This document shows positions 44,239-52,861 of a stretch of 64,000 nucleotides of DNA, in pieces. The stretch lies in assembly GCA_041394405.1 (NCBI GenBank), contig JAWKIF010000016.1:1-64000 (forward strand), in the 5' to 3' direction. Source of the stretch: Microthrix sp041394405. GTDB taxonomy: Bacteria; Actinomycetota; Acidimicrobiia; Acidimicrobiales; Microtrichaceae. The position numbers were made by a program, and so were the translations under genes. The notes under the pieces are model-generated. The model searched no databases, had not been told where the DNA came from, and was given only the letters and a program-made list of their open reading frames with translations. The first letter of the stretch is position 1, and each line of letters begins with the position of its first letter.

Positions 44239-44541
44239 CTACATCAGCCGGTTCTTGTCGCTCACGCTGTAGGCGTACAACTCGGTTGCGGTGACGCCGA
44301 AGTCACCCATGGAGCCCAGGAACTCGGCGAGATGCGCCGTGCCCATGTGGGCGTCCATCGCTTCCTGGGAGGCCCATTCCTCGAAGATGCGGTAGGTGCC
44401 CGGCTCGGCCGGGTCGGCGTAGAAGCCGTAGCTGACGCAGCCATCCTCGGCACGGGTGGTGGGCACGAGCGCCCCGAGGGCCTCGTGGAACGCCTCCGTG
44501 TTGGCGGGGTCGAAGCTGAGGAATCCGGATACGACGATCAT
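44239..44541 (-). CDS. Antibiotic biosynthesis monooxygenase (ABM) family protein
   Basis: A 100-aa single-domain ferredoxin-like fold protein. It reads IVVSGFLSFDPANTEAFHEALGALVPTTRAEDGCVSYGFYADPAEPGTYRIFEEWASQEAMDAHM, matching YgiN/ABM quinol monooxygenase-type proteins; the signature EDGCVSY and EEWASQEA are visible. Members often act as dimers and detoxify quinones or modify small aromatics. It diverges from a MarR gene (112-bp gap), so it may be regulated by that protein. Confidence 0.85.
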   Translation of the reverse strand: MIVVSGFLSFDPANTEAFHEALGALVPTTRAEDGCVSYGFYADPAEPGTYRIFEEWASQEAMDAHMGTAHLAEFLGSMGDFGVTATELYAYSVSDKNRLM

Positions 44542-44653
44542 GGGGTGCTCCCGTTCTCGGGCGGCTGGGAACGCCGCGGCGCGGCCGACGTTAGTTCGAC
44601 GGTGGGACTTAGGCCCCTACCGGGCGCCGCCGCTCACTCCGTACGGTCATCCA

Positions 44654-45136
44654 ATGGCCCTCCTGTCACCTCCCCCCGAAGCAGCGACGCCCGCCGACGG
44701 GCTGGGCCACACCGAGCGGGCGTTCTGGCGGGCCTGGCTGCAGGCCACCCAATCGCTGACCGACCGACTCGATCGGGAGTTGAACGACGACTTCGGCATC
44801 ACGATTGCCGACTACGAAGCCATGGCGCACCTGGCGGCCGACCCGGATGGACGTCTCCGCATGTCCGAGCTGGCCGACCTGGCGTTGGTGTCGCGCAGCC
44901 GCCTCACCTACCGCATCAACCGGCTGGAGGAGTCCGGTCTGGTTCGGCGTGAGCCGTGCGAGAGCGACAAGCGGGGCTACTTCGCCGTCCTGACCGAACG
45001 CGGCGCAGCGGTGTTGGCGCAGGCACAACCCGTGCACGTCGCCGGGGTGCGGGCTGGACTGCTCGATCAGGTACCGGCGGAGGTGGCCGACACCCTGCTG
45101 GCCGTGCTGGACCGGATTGCGGCCGCCAGCCGCTGA
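44654..45136 (+). CDS. MarR-family transcriptional regulator
   Basis: A 160-aa winged-helix regulator. ADPDGRLRMSELADLALVSRSRLTYRINRLEESGLVRREPCESDKRGYFAVLTERGAAVLA contains the recognition helix (SRSRLTYRINRLEESGL) and the wing DKRGYFAVLT. The ATG at 44654 excludes an upstream shadow frame. It is divergent from the ABM monooxygenase gene, the usual arrangement for a local repressor. I did not find a convincing palindromic operator in the gap. The stop is 9 bp from the end of the convergent metG gene. Confidence 0.9.
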   Translation: MALLSPPPEAATPADGLGHTERAFWRAWLQATQSLTDRLDRELNDDFGITIADYEAMAHLAADPDGRLRMSELADLALVSRSRLTYRINRLEESGLVRREPCESDKRGYFAVLTERGAAVLAQAQPVHVAGVRAGLLDQVPAEVADTLLAVLDRIAAASR

Positions 45137-45145
45137 GCGACGGCG

Positions 45146-46690
45146 TCAGCTTCTGATACGGGGGAAGAGGGGCGCGCCCTTCTCCACCGGCAGGCCACCG
45201 GGATAGCCGCCCCAGGCCAAGGCGCCGGGCACCGCGGTGTCGGCGGGGTGGTCGGGTTGCTCGGCGGCCCCGGCCAGGCCGATGCGCCGCCACAGCTCCT
45301 CGCTCGACTCGACGAGTGCGGGGGACGCCAACACCGTGACGATGCGCAGCACCTCCAAGGCATCGCCGAGCACCCGGTCCACCTCGGGGCCCGGCTCGGC
45401 CTTCCACGGCTCGTGGGTTTCCAGGTGCGCGTTGGCCTCCCGGATGAGCCGCCATGTGGCCTCAAGCGCCTTTGACGGCGCGGTGTCGGCCCATGCCGCC
45501 GAGGCCTCGGCCACCACCTCGGCGGCCAGGGCGGCCAGTGGGCTGTCGGGATCGGGTGCCGGCCCGATGCCGCCGCACTTCTTGGCGACCACGGTGGCCA
45601 CGCGGGCGGCCAGGTTGCCCAGGTTGTTGGCCAGGTCGGTGTTGTAGCGGGCCACCATGCCCTCGTAGCTGAAGTCGCCGTCGGGCCCGAAGGGTTGGTC
45701 GCGCAGGAACTGGTAGCGAAACCCGTCCACCCCGAAGTCCTCCACCAGTTCTGCGGGCGTGATCTGGTTGAGGGCGGTCTTGGACATCTTCTCGCCGCCC
45801 ACCAGGAGGTAGCCGTGCACGTTCAGCTGGTGGGGCGGTGCCTCGCCGGCCGCCAGCAACATGGCGGGCCAGTAGACGCAGTGAAACCGCAGGATGTCCT
45901 TGGCCAGCAGGTGATGCACCGCCGGCCACCATGCATCGAATCGTTCGCGGTCATCCGCGTAGCCGATGGCCGTGACGTAGTTGATGAGGGCGTCGTACCA
46001 CACGTAGAAGACGTGGCCGTCGGCCCACGGCACCGGGATTCCCCACTCCACGGCCGAGCGGCTGACGGAGATGTCCCTCAGCCCCCCGCGAATGAGGCCG
46101 AGGGCCTCGTTGCGCTTGCCCTCGGGCTGCACCGCCTCCGGGTGGCCCTCGTACCAGTCCAACAACGGTTGGGTGAACTCCGACAGCCGGAAGAACCAGT
46201 TCTCCTCGGCCAGCCACTCCACGGGTCGCTTGTGGATGCGGCACAACGGCGTGTCGCCGCCTCCCGGGTCGTCGTCCAGCTCCTCGTCGGCGTAGTAGGC
46301 CTCACACGGCACGCAGTACCAGCCCTCGTAGGTGCCGGAGTAGATGTGCCCGTTGTCGTAGATGCGGCTCATGAACGCCTGCACGGCCTGGACCTGGCGG
46401 GGCTCAGTGGTGCGGATGAAGTCGTCGAAGTCGATGTGTAACAGCTCCCACGCCTCGCGGTAGCGGTCGGCGTTGAGCTCTGCGTGCTCGGCGGGCGTGC
46501 GCCCCGCAGCAGCGGCCGCCCGGGCCACCTTCTGGCCGTGTTCGTCGGTGCCGGTGAGGAACAACACGTCCTCGCCCAACAGCTTGTGCCAACGGGCCAT
46601 GGCATCGGCGGTCACCGTGGTGTAGGCGTGGCCGATGTGGGGCGCGTCGTTCACGTAGTAGATGGGTGTCGTCACGTAGTACCGGCTCAC
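45146..46690 (-). CDS. metG: Methionyl-tRNA synthetase
   Basis: Charges tRNA-Met and initiator tRNA with methionine. The 514-aa protein has the HIGH motif at residues 17-21 (PHIGH) and KMSKT at 301-305, in place of KMSKS, which is common among actinobacteria. Its connective domain has CVPC (126-129) and Cys150 with His153, a possible zinc knuckle. A C-terminal anticodon-binding domain follows (DLANNLGNLAARVATVV). There is no C-terminal tRNA-binding EMAP-like extension. The initiator tRNA gene lies 12 kb away. Confidence 0.95.
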   Translation of the reverse strand: MSRYYVTTPIYYVNDAPHIGHAYTTVTADAMARWHKLLGEDVLFLTGTDEHGQKVARAAAAAGRTPAEHAELNADRYREAWELLHIDFDDFIRTTEPRQVQAVQAFMSRIYDNGHIYSGTYEGWYCVPCEAYYADEELDDDPGGGDTPLCRIHKRPVEWLAEENWFFRLSEFTQPLLDWYEGHPEAVQPEGKRNEALGLIRGGLRDISVSRSAVEWGIPVPWADGHVFYVWYDALINYVTAIGYADDRERFDAWWPAVHHLLAKDILRFHCVYWPAMLLAAGEAPPHQLNVHGYLLVGGEKMSKTALNQITPAELVEDFGVDGFRYQFLRDQPFGPDGDFSYEGMVARYNTDLANNLGNLAARVATVVAKKCGGIGPAPDPDSPLAALAAEVVAEASAAWADTAPSKALEATWRLIREANAHLETHEPWKAEPGPEVDRVLGDALEVLRIVTVLASPALVESSEELWRRIGLAGAAEQPDHPADTAVPGALAWGGYPGGLPVEKGAPLFPRIRS

Positions 46691-46775
46691 GGCGCGAGGC
46701 TACCCAGTTCGCTCTCGGCCCCCGAATGGGTTCTGGAGCGGGCCACCGGGTGAGCAGCCGACGCCCGCTACTCTT

Positions 46776-46792
46776 TCTGACGGTCCGTCAGA
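46776..46792. promoter_or_regulatory. Palindromic operator, TetR-type candidate
   Basis: A perfect 17-bp palindrome TCTGACGGTCCGTCAGA, 44 bp before the LLM oxidoreductase start and in the gap to metG. TGACGGTCCGTCA-like sites are a common TetR-family operator in actinobacteria. No TetR gene is within the window, so the regulator is encoded elsewhere. Confidence 0.6.
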
Positions 46793-46835
46793 TTCCGACG
46801 GGCGACCACCCAGGACCGACACGGGGAGACGGGCG

Positions 46836-47843
46836 ATGGCCGGCATCATCGGTGAGGGCCAGCAGCTGCGAGGCATTCAGCTGCCCATCCAGTCCAAGAG
46901 CCCCACCTTCGTGCAGCCGTGGGAGAAGGACGCCACCGCCGCTGATCTGGGTCGCATCGCCCGCGCTGCCGACGAATCCCGCCTGGGCTACGTGGCGGTG
47001 TGCGATCACGTGGCCGTGCCCGCGGCGGCGAACATGTCGTCGGTCTGGTACGACACGGTGGCGACGCTGGGCTGGCTGGCCGGCCAGTGCCCCAACGTCT
47101 GGTTGCTCAGCCACGTCTACGTCGTGGGCTACCGCCATCCGCTCCAGAGCGCCAAGAGCTTCGCCACGCTGGACGCCCTCAGCGGCGGTCGGGTGATCAT
47201 GGGGGTGGGCGCCGGGCACCTCGAGGGCGAGTTCCGGGCGCTCGGGGCCGACTTCGGCGGCCGGGGCGCTGCGCTGGAGGAGGCCATCGCGGCCATCCGG
47301 TCGGTGTTCGCCAGCGACCCGGCGGGCCCGGACGAACCCGTGGACGCCGCCGCCGCCGTCACCCTCGACGGCGAGCGCTGGGCGGCCCCCGACGTGCGGG
47401 TGGCGCCCCGCCCGGCCCGACCCGGCGGCCCGCCCATCTGGGTGGGCGGATCGTCCCCGGCCGCCATCAGGCGGGCGGCGCAACTGGGCGACGGCTGGCT
47501 GCCCCAAGGGCCGCCGAAGGACGGCCTGCGCCCCGGCCTGGAACGCCTTCGACGCCTCCGGGACGAGGCCGGCCTGGCGGACGTGGCATTCGATGTGGGC
47601 GTCAACTGCGAGCCGATCCGCCTGGGCACCCCGATGGACGGCCAGCCATCGTTCGTCCTGGGTGGCCCACCCGACCGTGTGGCCGAACGCCTGGCCCGCT
47701 ACGAGCGCTACGGCATCAACCAGCTGCAGCTCAGCTTTCTCGCCACCTCCGTGGAGGACTACTGCGACCAGCTCGCCCGCTTCGGCGCCGACGTGGCCCC
47801 CCTGTTGCCCCCCCAACCAGCGACCATTCCAGAACCGGAGTAA
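46836..47843 (+). CDS. LLM-class (luciferase-like) F420-dependent oxidoreductase
   Basis: A 335-aa TIM-barrel oxidoreductase, probably using F420 (or FMN). The barrel strands are visible: GYVAVCDHVAVP, WLAGQCPNVWLLSHVYVVGYRHPLQSAKSFATLDALSGGRVIMGVGAGHLEGEF and PIWVGGSSPAAIRRAAQLGDGW. The substrate is unknown. ATG 46836 is preceded by GGGGAGACGGGCG. The aldehyde dehydrogenase gene starts 5 bp after its stop, indicating one operon under the palindromic operator. The pair may oxidise an alcohol or aldehyde in catabolism. Confidence 0.88.
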   Translation: MAGIIGEGQQLRGIQLPIQSKSPTFVQPWEKDATAADLGRIARAADESRLGYVAVCDHVAVPAAANMSSVWYDTVATLGWLAGQCPNVWLLSHVYVVGYRHPLQSAKSFATLDALSGGRVIMGVGAGHLEGEFRALGADFGGRGAALEEAIAAIRSVFASDPAGPDEPVDAAAAVTLDGERWAAPDVRVAPRPARPGGPPIWVGGSSPAAIRRAAQLGDGWLPQGPPKDGLRPGLERLRRLRDEAGLADVAFDVGVNCEPIRLGTPMDGQPSFVLGGPPDRVAERLARYERYGINQLQLSFLATSVEDYCDQLARFGADVAPLLPPQPATIPEPE

Positions 47844-47848
47844 CCCCG

Positions 47849-49348
47849 ATGTCAGATCAACCCACGCAGCCCGATCAACCGACGGTGAACCCCGACGCCC
47901 AGTGGAACCTCGTGATCGGCGACACGAACCCCGCGGGTGGGGCCGGCACCTACGACGTGATCAATCCCGCCACTGAGGCCGTGGTCGGGCGTGCGCCCGA
48001 AGCCACCGTGGCCCAGGCCGCCGATGCCGCGGCCGCAGCTGCGAAGGCGTTCGACGCCTGGTCGCGCACCGCGCCGGAGCACCGCTGCGAGCTGCTGTAC
48101 CGGGCGGCCGAGCTGATCGACGCCCACGCGGACGAGCTGGTGCCGCTGGTGCAGGCCGAGACCGGCGCCACTATGCGGGTCACCAAGTCCATGCAGGTGC
48201 CCCAGGCCGCCGCACGCTTCCGTCGCTACGCGGAGGGGGCCAAGGAGTCGCCGGTGATCCCCCTGCCGCCCCAGAGCGTGCCCTCCACCGCACTTGCCCC
48301 GGGCGGAGTGATCTCGGCCATCGGCAACCGGGCCCCGGTGGGCGTGGTCACCGCCATCTCGTCGTACAACTTCCCGGTCGTGAACATGGCGGGCAAGGTG
48401 GCCCCGGCTCTGGCCATGGGCAACACGGTCATCATGAAGCCGGCGCCCCAGGACCCGTTGGGGGTGATTCGGCTGGCGGAACTGCTCGTGGAGGCCGGGT
48501 TTCCGCCGGGCGTCGTGAACTGCGTCGTCAGCCAAGACGTGGCGCCGTCGGAGGTGCTGACCACCGACCCGAATGTGGACATGGTGAGCTTCACCGGGTC
48601 GACAGCGGTTGGTCAGCGCATCGGCGAGGTGGCGGGCTCCCGCATGAAGCGCCTGCTGCTGGAACTGGGCGGCAAGGGGGCGTGCATCGTGTTGGACGAT
48701 GCCGATCTGGGCGCCGCCATCGGCGGCATCGCCTCGGTATGGGGGTTCCATTCCGGCCAGATCTGTACCAGTCCCACCCGGGTGATCGCCCAGCGGGGCG
48801 TCTACGACGCCCTCGTCGCCGGGCTCACCAAGGCGGCCGGGCGCATGCCGGTTGGTGACCCGCTGGACCGCGGCACGGTGGTGGGGCCGGTGATCTCGGC
48901 GGCCCACCGCGAGCGGGTCGAGGGCTACGTCGCCGCAGGGCGCAGCGAGGGCGCCACGGTGGCGGTCGGCGGTGAGCGCCCCGACATGGAGCGCGGCTTC
49001 TACGTGGCTCCGACGCTGCTGGCCGACGCCACCAACCAGATGACGCCGGTGCGGGAGGAGATCTTCGGCCCGGTGGTGGCGGTGGTGCCGGTGGACGACG
49101 CCGAGGAGGCCGTGGCGGTGGCCAACGACAGCGACTACGGCCTGTACAGCTACGTGTTCACCGGCGATTCTGCGGTGGCACTGGACCTGGCCAAGCGCCT
49201 GCGCTCGGGCAACGTGGGCCTCAACACGCTGCAGCGCAACCATGAGGCGCCCTTCGGGGGCTTCAAGCAGTCGGGCGTGGGGCGCGACGGCGGCTCGTTC
49301 GGGCTGCATGCCTACAGCGAGCTGCAGAGCATCGTCTGGTCGAGCTGA
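47849..49348 (+). CDS. NAD(P)-dependent aldehyde dehydrogenase
   Basis: A 499-aa member of the aldehyde dehydrogenase superfamily. The catalytic Cys306 (SGQICTSPTR) and Glu272 (LELGGKGA) are intact, as are VDMVSFTGSTAVGQRI (the NAD-binding GSTxxG) and REEIFGPVVAVV. ATG 47849 has GGAG 10 nt upstream. A 40-residue hydrophilic N-terminus precedes the family domain. Substrate cannot be assigned; neighbouring LLM oxidoreductase suggests a shared alcohol-to-acid route. Confidence 0.93.
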   Translation: MSDQPTQPDQPTVNPDAQWNLVIGDTNPAGGAGTYDVINPATEAVVGRAPEATVAQAADAAAAAAKAFDAWSRTAPEHRCELLYRAAELIDAHADELVPLVQAETGATMRVTKSMQVPQAAARFRRYAEGAKESPVIPLPPQSVPSTALAPGGVISAIGNRAPVGVVTAISSYNFPVVNMAGKVAPALAMGNTVIMKPAPQDPLGVIRLAELLVEAGFPPGVVNCVVSQDVAPSEVLTTDPNVDMVSFTGSTAVGQRIGEVAGSRMKRLLLELGGKGACIVLDDADLGAAIGGIASVWGFHSGQICTSPTRVIAQRGVYDALVAGLTKAAGRMPVGDPLDRGTVVGPVISAAHRERVEGYVAAGRSEGATVAVGGERPDMERGFYVAPTLLADATNQMTPVREEIFGPVVAVVPVDDAEEAVAVANDSDYGLYSYVFTGDSAVALDLAKRLRSGNVGLNTLQRNHEAPFGGFKQSGVGRDGGSFGLHAYSELQSIVWSS

Positions 49349-49360
49349 GGCGGCCCATCC

Positions 49361-50698
49361 TCAGCGGGTCGCCGCCGGGGTCGGCGTCGTTGTCTCGGTG
49401 GTCGAGTGGCCGAGCGCTCGCACCAGCCCGGCCAGCACGGCCACGGCGACGGCGGCGGTTGCCGCGGGTTGTAGCCCCTCGATCACCAGATAGGCGACGG
49501 CGCCCGTCCCGAGCGCAACACCGAAGGCGGCTGCCCAGGTGGCAACACCCTCGAACCTCGGCGCCTGAAGCGAGCGCAGTTCCACCGGGGCGGCACGGCG
49601 GAGGATGGGCGCCAGGAACATCGCCAGTGCGCCGAACCACAGCGGCCGGGTGGCCCACCACAGCGCCGAGCCAGGGGTGGGCTGGGCGACGCCCAGCGTT
49701 GCGCCCACGGCGAACACACACACTCCCAGCGCCATGGCGGTCAGGTGCCACAGGTATAGCGACATGCCCGTGGCGCCGACGCGGGCCACGAGCTGCCAGT
49801 GCCGCTGCTGCTGCAACGCCCGACCCAGCCGATCCCAGCCCGCCAGGATGAGGCCCAGCTGAGCAGTGCCGAGGCCCACGAGGGCCACGGTCGGGGGTGC
49901 CATGTTGGACACCTGGCCGCCGACCCCCACCATGGAGGTGTTGTAGGGCCCGACGGTGACCAGCAAGGCCAGCGCTAGGTAGCCGCCACCGGCGAGCATC
50001 CACCAGCGGTGCCGGTGCTCCACCAGCAACCGCCAGCTCATGCCCAGCTGCGCGAGCGCCACCCACACGAAGACGAAGTTCAGCGCCGCCAGCGGTGCGT
50101 CCCCGTGGCCGAATCGGGTGACGTCGATTGCCACCGCAGCGGCCGCCCACAGGGCCGTCGCCCCAAGCCCGAAACGGGTGTGCAGGCGCACCAGCAGCGG
50201 GGTCAGCGCGGTGACCACCAGGTACACGCCCAGGAACCACAACGGCTTGGTCACCAGCCGGTGGCCGGCGTGGATGAGCCTGTGCTCCAGGAAGGGCTGC
50301 GCCGCCACCACGATGATCAGCCACGCCGCCGCCATGGGCAGCGCCGGGGCCAACAGGCGCCGCATGCGGGTGGCCATCCAGTCGGCCCAGCGGCCGCCGG
50401 CGGCAGCGGTTCGCTGCCACGAGACGAGGTTGGCGAACCCGCCGACGATGAAGAACAGCGGCATCACCTGCAACACCCAGGTGAGCCACTGGGTCCACGG
50501 CCGGAGCTCCAGCATGTTGTCGATCTGCAGTCGGTAGGCGCCCGAGCCGGTGGCCTCGGTGCCGATGCCCGCCATCAGCCAGTGCCCCGCAACAACGACG
50601 ACGATGCAACCGGCCCGCACGGCGTCCACCACTCGGTCTCGTTCGCAAGGCTGCGGGCCGTCGGCGGCGAGGAGGGGCTGCGTTGGGTGGGAGTTCAT
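49361..50698 (-). CDS. Acyltransferase 3 family membrane protein
   Basis: A 445-aa protein with about 10 helices, predicted to O-acylate a surface sugar or lipid. It has the family opening RDRVVDAVRAGCIVVVVAGHWLM, in which the His aligns with the catalytic residue, and the PLFFIVGGFAN loop, plus RRLLAPALPMAAAW. ATG 50698 has AAGGATGCACCC upstream; a longer start at 50776 is unlikely. The C-terminal tail ends ALGHSTTETTTPTPAATR, rich in Thr/Pro. The two flanking genes are on different strands, so it is probably transcribed alone. Confidence 0.85.
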   Translation of the reverse strand: MNSHPTQPLLAADGPQPCERDRVVDAVRAGCIVVVVAGHWLMAGIGTEATGSGAYRLQIDNMLELRPWTQWLTWVLQVMPLFFIVGGFANLVSWQRTAAAGGRWADWMATRMRRLLAPALPMAAAWLIIVVAAQPFLEHRLIHAGHRLVTKPLWFLGVYLVVTALTPLLVRLHTRFGLGATALWAAAAVAIDVTRFGHGDAPLAALNFVFVWVALAQLGMSWRLLVEHRHRWWMLAGGGYLALALLVTVGPYNTSMVGVGGQVSNMAPPTVALVGLGTAQLGLILAGWDRLGRALQQQRHWQLVARVGATGMSLYLWHLTAMALGVCVFAVGATLGVAQPTPGSALWWATRPLWFGALAMFLAPILRRAAPVELRSLQAPRFEGVATWAAAFGVALGTGAVAYLVIEGLQPAATAAVAVAVLAGLVRALGHSTTETTTPTPAATR

Positions 50699-50780
50699 GG
50701 GTGCATCCTTCATCCGGCCGGCCGCGCTGTCCCTCGGTGGAATCCACCACTGTGCGCTGGGGGACCCCCAGGCCAACGGC

Positions 50781-51728
50781 TCAGGGTGCCTGGGCGGTCA
50801 CCAGGTGGACCCTCGCCCCGAAACGTACGCCCCGGCCGTCGTGGTGGGGTGCCAATGCCTCGCTGAGCGCCACCTGGGCAGGGGCGGCGAGGTGTGGGTG
50901 GCGGCTCAGAACGGAGCGCAGGACGGAACCGGTCAGCAGGAACGCGACCACGTCGTCGACCGTTCCAGGGCCGCCGACGTACAACTCCGAGTTGAGGGTC
51001 CGGCTGGCGGCCTCCTCCCAACCGGCCCTTCCAAGCAGCTCCTCGGCGCGGCCCGGGGGGGCCATCGAGAAGGGTCCAGGTGCATCTGGGGGCACCGGCT
51101 CCGGCAGATCGGTGACCGGTTCCAGCAGCTGGTCCAGCGCCTCCTGGGGTGAGGTGAACCACGGATTGTGCTCCAGCGCCGCCCAACACACGAAGCCCAT
51201 GCGGGCGCCCGGGGCGGCGCCAGCGAGCAGGTTGGCGAAGGCGGCTGCGGGGTCGGCGAAGAACATCACGCCGAATCGGCTGCACACCACGTCGAAGGCC
51301 CTGCCGTCGTTCAGACGGCGCAGGTTGGCCACCTGGGCGTCCGCCACCTCAAAGCGCAGCCCCGACGTGGGTGGTGCGCCGGCCCGGGCCGCCTTCACCA
51401 TGGTGGGGGAGAGGTCGAGGCCCACGGCGCCGCCGTGGCCGAGGGGGCGGGCCATGGCGCGCGTGGTGAATCCCGTGCCGCAGCCCACGTCCAGCACGGC
51501 CTCGGCGCCCGACGGTTCCAGCTCCGCCACCAGGGCCTCGGTGTAGGGGCCCAGCTGGGCGTCGTAGGCCTCGTGGCGCTCCACCCAGGCAGCGCCCCGT
51601 TCACCTGTCCAGAACTGGGCCATCGCCTCGTTGCCGGGGTCGATCGTCGACGGTGCTGCCGGGGCGGTCACGGCGCCAAGTACATCACGTCGGCTGGTCG
51701 GTTGCGGGGCTCGTCTGGGTCGGGTCAC
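50781..51728 (-). CDS. Class I SAM-dependent methyltransferase
   Basis: A 315-aa methyltransferase with motif I EAVLDVGCGTGFTT, post-I acidic residue in GGAVGLDLSPTMV, and DVVCSRFGVMFFADPAAA (motif IV/V region). It is UbiE/small-molecule type; the substrate is unknown. The GTG start at 51728 gives about 35 additional N-terminal residues; an ATG at 51623 (MAQFWTGERGAAWVERHEA) is also possible and matches the usual family start. Confidence 0.85.
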   Translation of the reverse strand: MTRPRRAPQPTSRRDVLGAVTAPAAPSTIDPGNEAMAQFWTGERGAAWVERHEAYDAQLGPYTEALVAELEPSGAEAVLDVGCGTGFTTRAMARPLGHGGAVGLDLSPTMVKAARAGAPPTSGLRFEVADAQVANLRRLNDGRAFDVVCSRFGVMFFADPAAAFANLLAGAAPGARMGFVCWAALEHNPWFTSPQEALDQLLEPVTDLPEPVPPDAPGPFSMAPPGRAEELLGRAGWEEAASRTLNSELYVGGPGTVDDVVAFLLTGSVLRSVLSRHPHLAAPAQVALSEALAPHHDGRGVRFGARVHLVTAQAP

Positions 51729-51757
51729 CCGCGCGGCCGAGTAGCCTTCGCCGGGCC

Positions 51758-51892
51758 ATGGTGTCGCTCAGCGTCTTAGCGCCCGTCCACAACGTGGAGG
51801 GATACGTTCGCCAGTGCCTGCATTCGGTGATCGACCAACTGAGTGAGGGCGACGTCCGTCGAGTGACGGCCCGGGAGGCACCACATGGCTGA
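51758..51892 (+). pseudogene. Truncated N-terminus of a GT2-type glycosyltransferase
   Basis: A 44-codon frame beginning MVSLSVLAPVHNVEGYVRQC then LHSVIDQL. This matches the first 25-30 residues of family 2 glycosyltransferases (SVxVPVxNxExYLxxCLxSV), which should continue into a DDGSTD motif and several hundred residues. Here it ends in unrelated sequence (SEGDVRRVTAREAPHG) at a stop that overlaps the ATG of the next gene by 8 nt. It looks like a remnant left by deletion. Confidence 0.5.
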
Positions 51893-52856
51893 GGAGATCC
51901 TCGACGTCGATCTGTTGGCCTTCGAGGCCGGTGAGGGGCGAGCGCGCCGGGCCGTGGTGGACGGCGTCATGCGATCGCTGGAGACGGGGTTCGTCTACAC
52001 CACCCACGACGTGGGGGAGGATCTTCTCGACGAGGCCTACGGCCTGCTGGCCGAGTTCTTCGCACGACCCGAACGCGACAAGGACCGCTTCCGGGCCCCG
52101 GGGACCATGGGGCAGACCGGCTACACGGGTTTGCTGGTCGAGACGGCCGCCGTGTCGGACAGCCCGGATTGGAAGGAGATGTTGAACTGGGGCGAGAACG
52201 TGCCCGAGGGCCATCCCCTGCGTCGGCGCTACCCGCACCGCTACGCCGACCGGGTGTTGCCGGATGCCGTGGTGCCCGGCATCACCGACGTGCTCATGGA
52301 GTTTCACCGGCGCATGGCCGATCTCCAGCGGCGGTTCCTGCGGATCATTGCGCTTGGCCTTGGGGCGGCCGAGGGGTTCTTCGACGAGTTGGTACGCGAC
52401 GGTTCCACCCTCACCCGGGCCATTCACTATCCGGCCATGAGCCTGGCTCCCGGGGCCAATCATGTCTGGGCGGGCGAGCACGGCGACATCAACCTCATCA
52501 CCGCCCTACCCCGCGCCACCAACCGGGGCCTGCAGGTGCAGGTGGGGGAGGGCTGGGTCGATGCCGTGCCCCCCGGCGGCCACGCCATCATCAACACCGG
52601 CATCATGTTGGAGCGGCTCTCCAACGGGCGCGTCCCCGTGGGATGGCACCGCGTGGTGGCCCACCCCGACGAGCCCGGCGAGCGCTTCTCGGTGGTGCAG
52701 TTCTGCCATCCGACCCCGTGGACGAGCCTGGCACCCCTCCACTCCTGCATCACCCCGGAAACCCCGCAGCGTTACGCGGGCATCGAGGCGGGCGACCTCC
52801 TGGATCAGGTGCTGTGGCAGATCAACCTGGTGGAGGACGGCCGCCGGGTGGAGTAG
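51885..52856 (+). CDS. 2-oxoglutarate/Fe(II)-type oxygenase, isopenicillin N synthase-like
   Basis: A 323-aa non-haem iron oxygenase fold. The iron ligands are His199 and Asp201 (GEHGDINL) and His255 (GWHRVVAHP), followed by Arg in ERFSVVQF for the co-substrate carboxylate. The N-terminal DIOX_N-like region has LETGFVYTTHDVGEDLLDEA. ATG 51885 follows CCCGGGAGGCACCAC. The substrate is unknown; relatives include ethylene-forming enzyme, flavonol synthase-like bacterial proteins and IPNS. The tight gap of 5 bp to the convergent esterase gene is notable. Confidence 0.88.
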   Translation: MAEEILDVDLLAFEAGEGRARRAVVDGVMRSLETGFVYTTHDVGEDLLDEAYGLLAEFFARPERDKDRFRAPGTMGQTGYTGLLVETAAVSDSPDWKEMLNWGENVPEGHPLRRRYPHRYADRVLPDAVVPGITDVLMEFHRRMADLQRRFLRIIALGLGAAEGFFDELVRDGSTLTRAIHYPAMSLAPGANHVWAGEHGDINLITALPRATNRGLQVQVGEGWVDAVPPGGHAIINTGIMLERLSNGRVPVGWHRVVAHPDEPGERFSVVQFCHPTPWTSLAPLHSCITPETPQRYAGIEAGDLLDQVLWQINLVEDGRRVE

Positions 52857-52861
52857 CCGTC

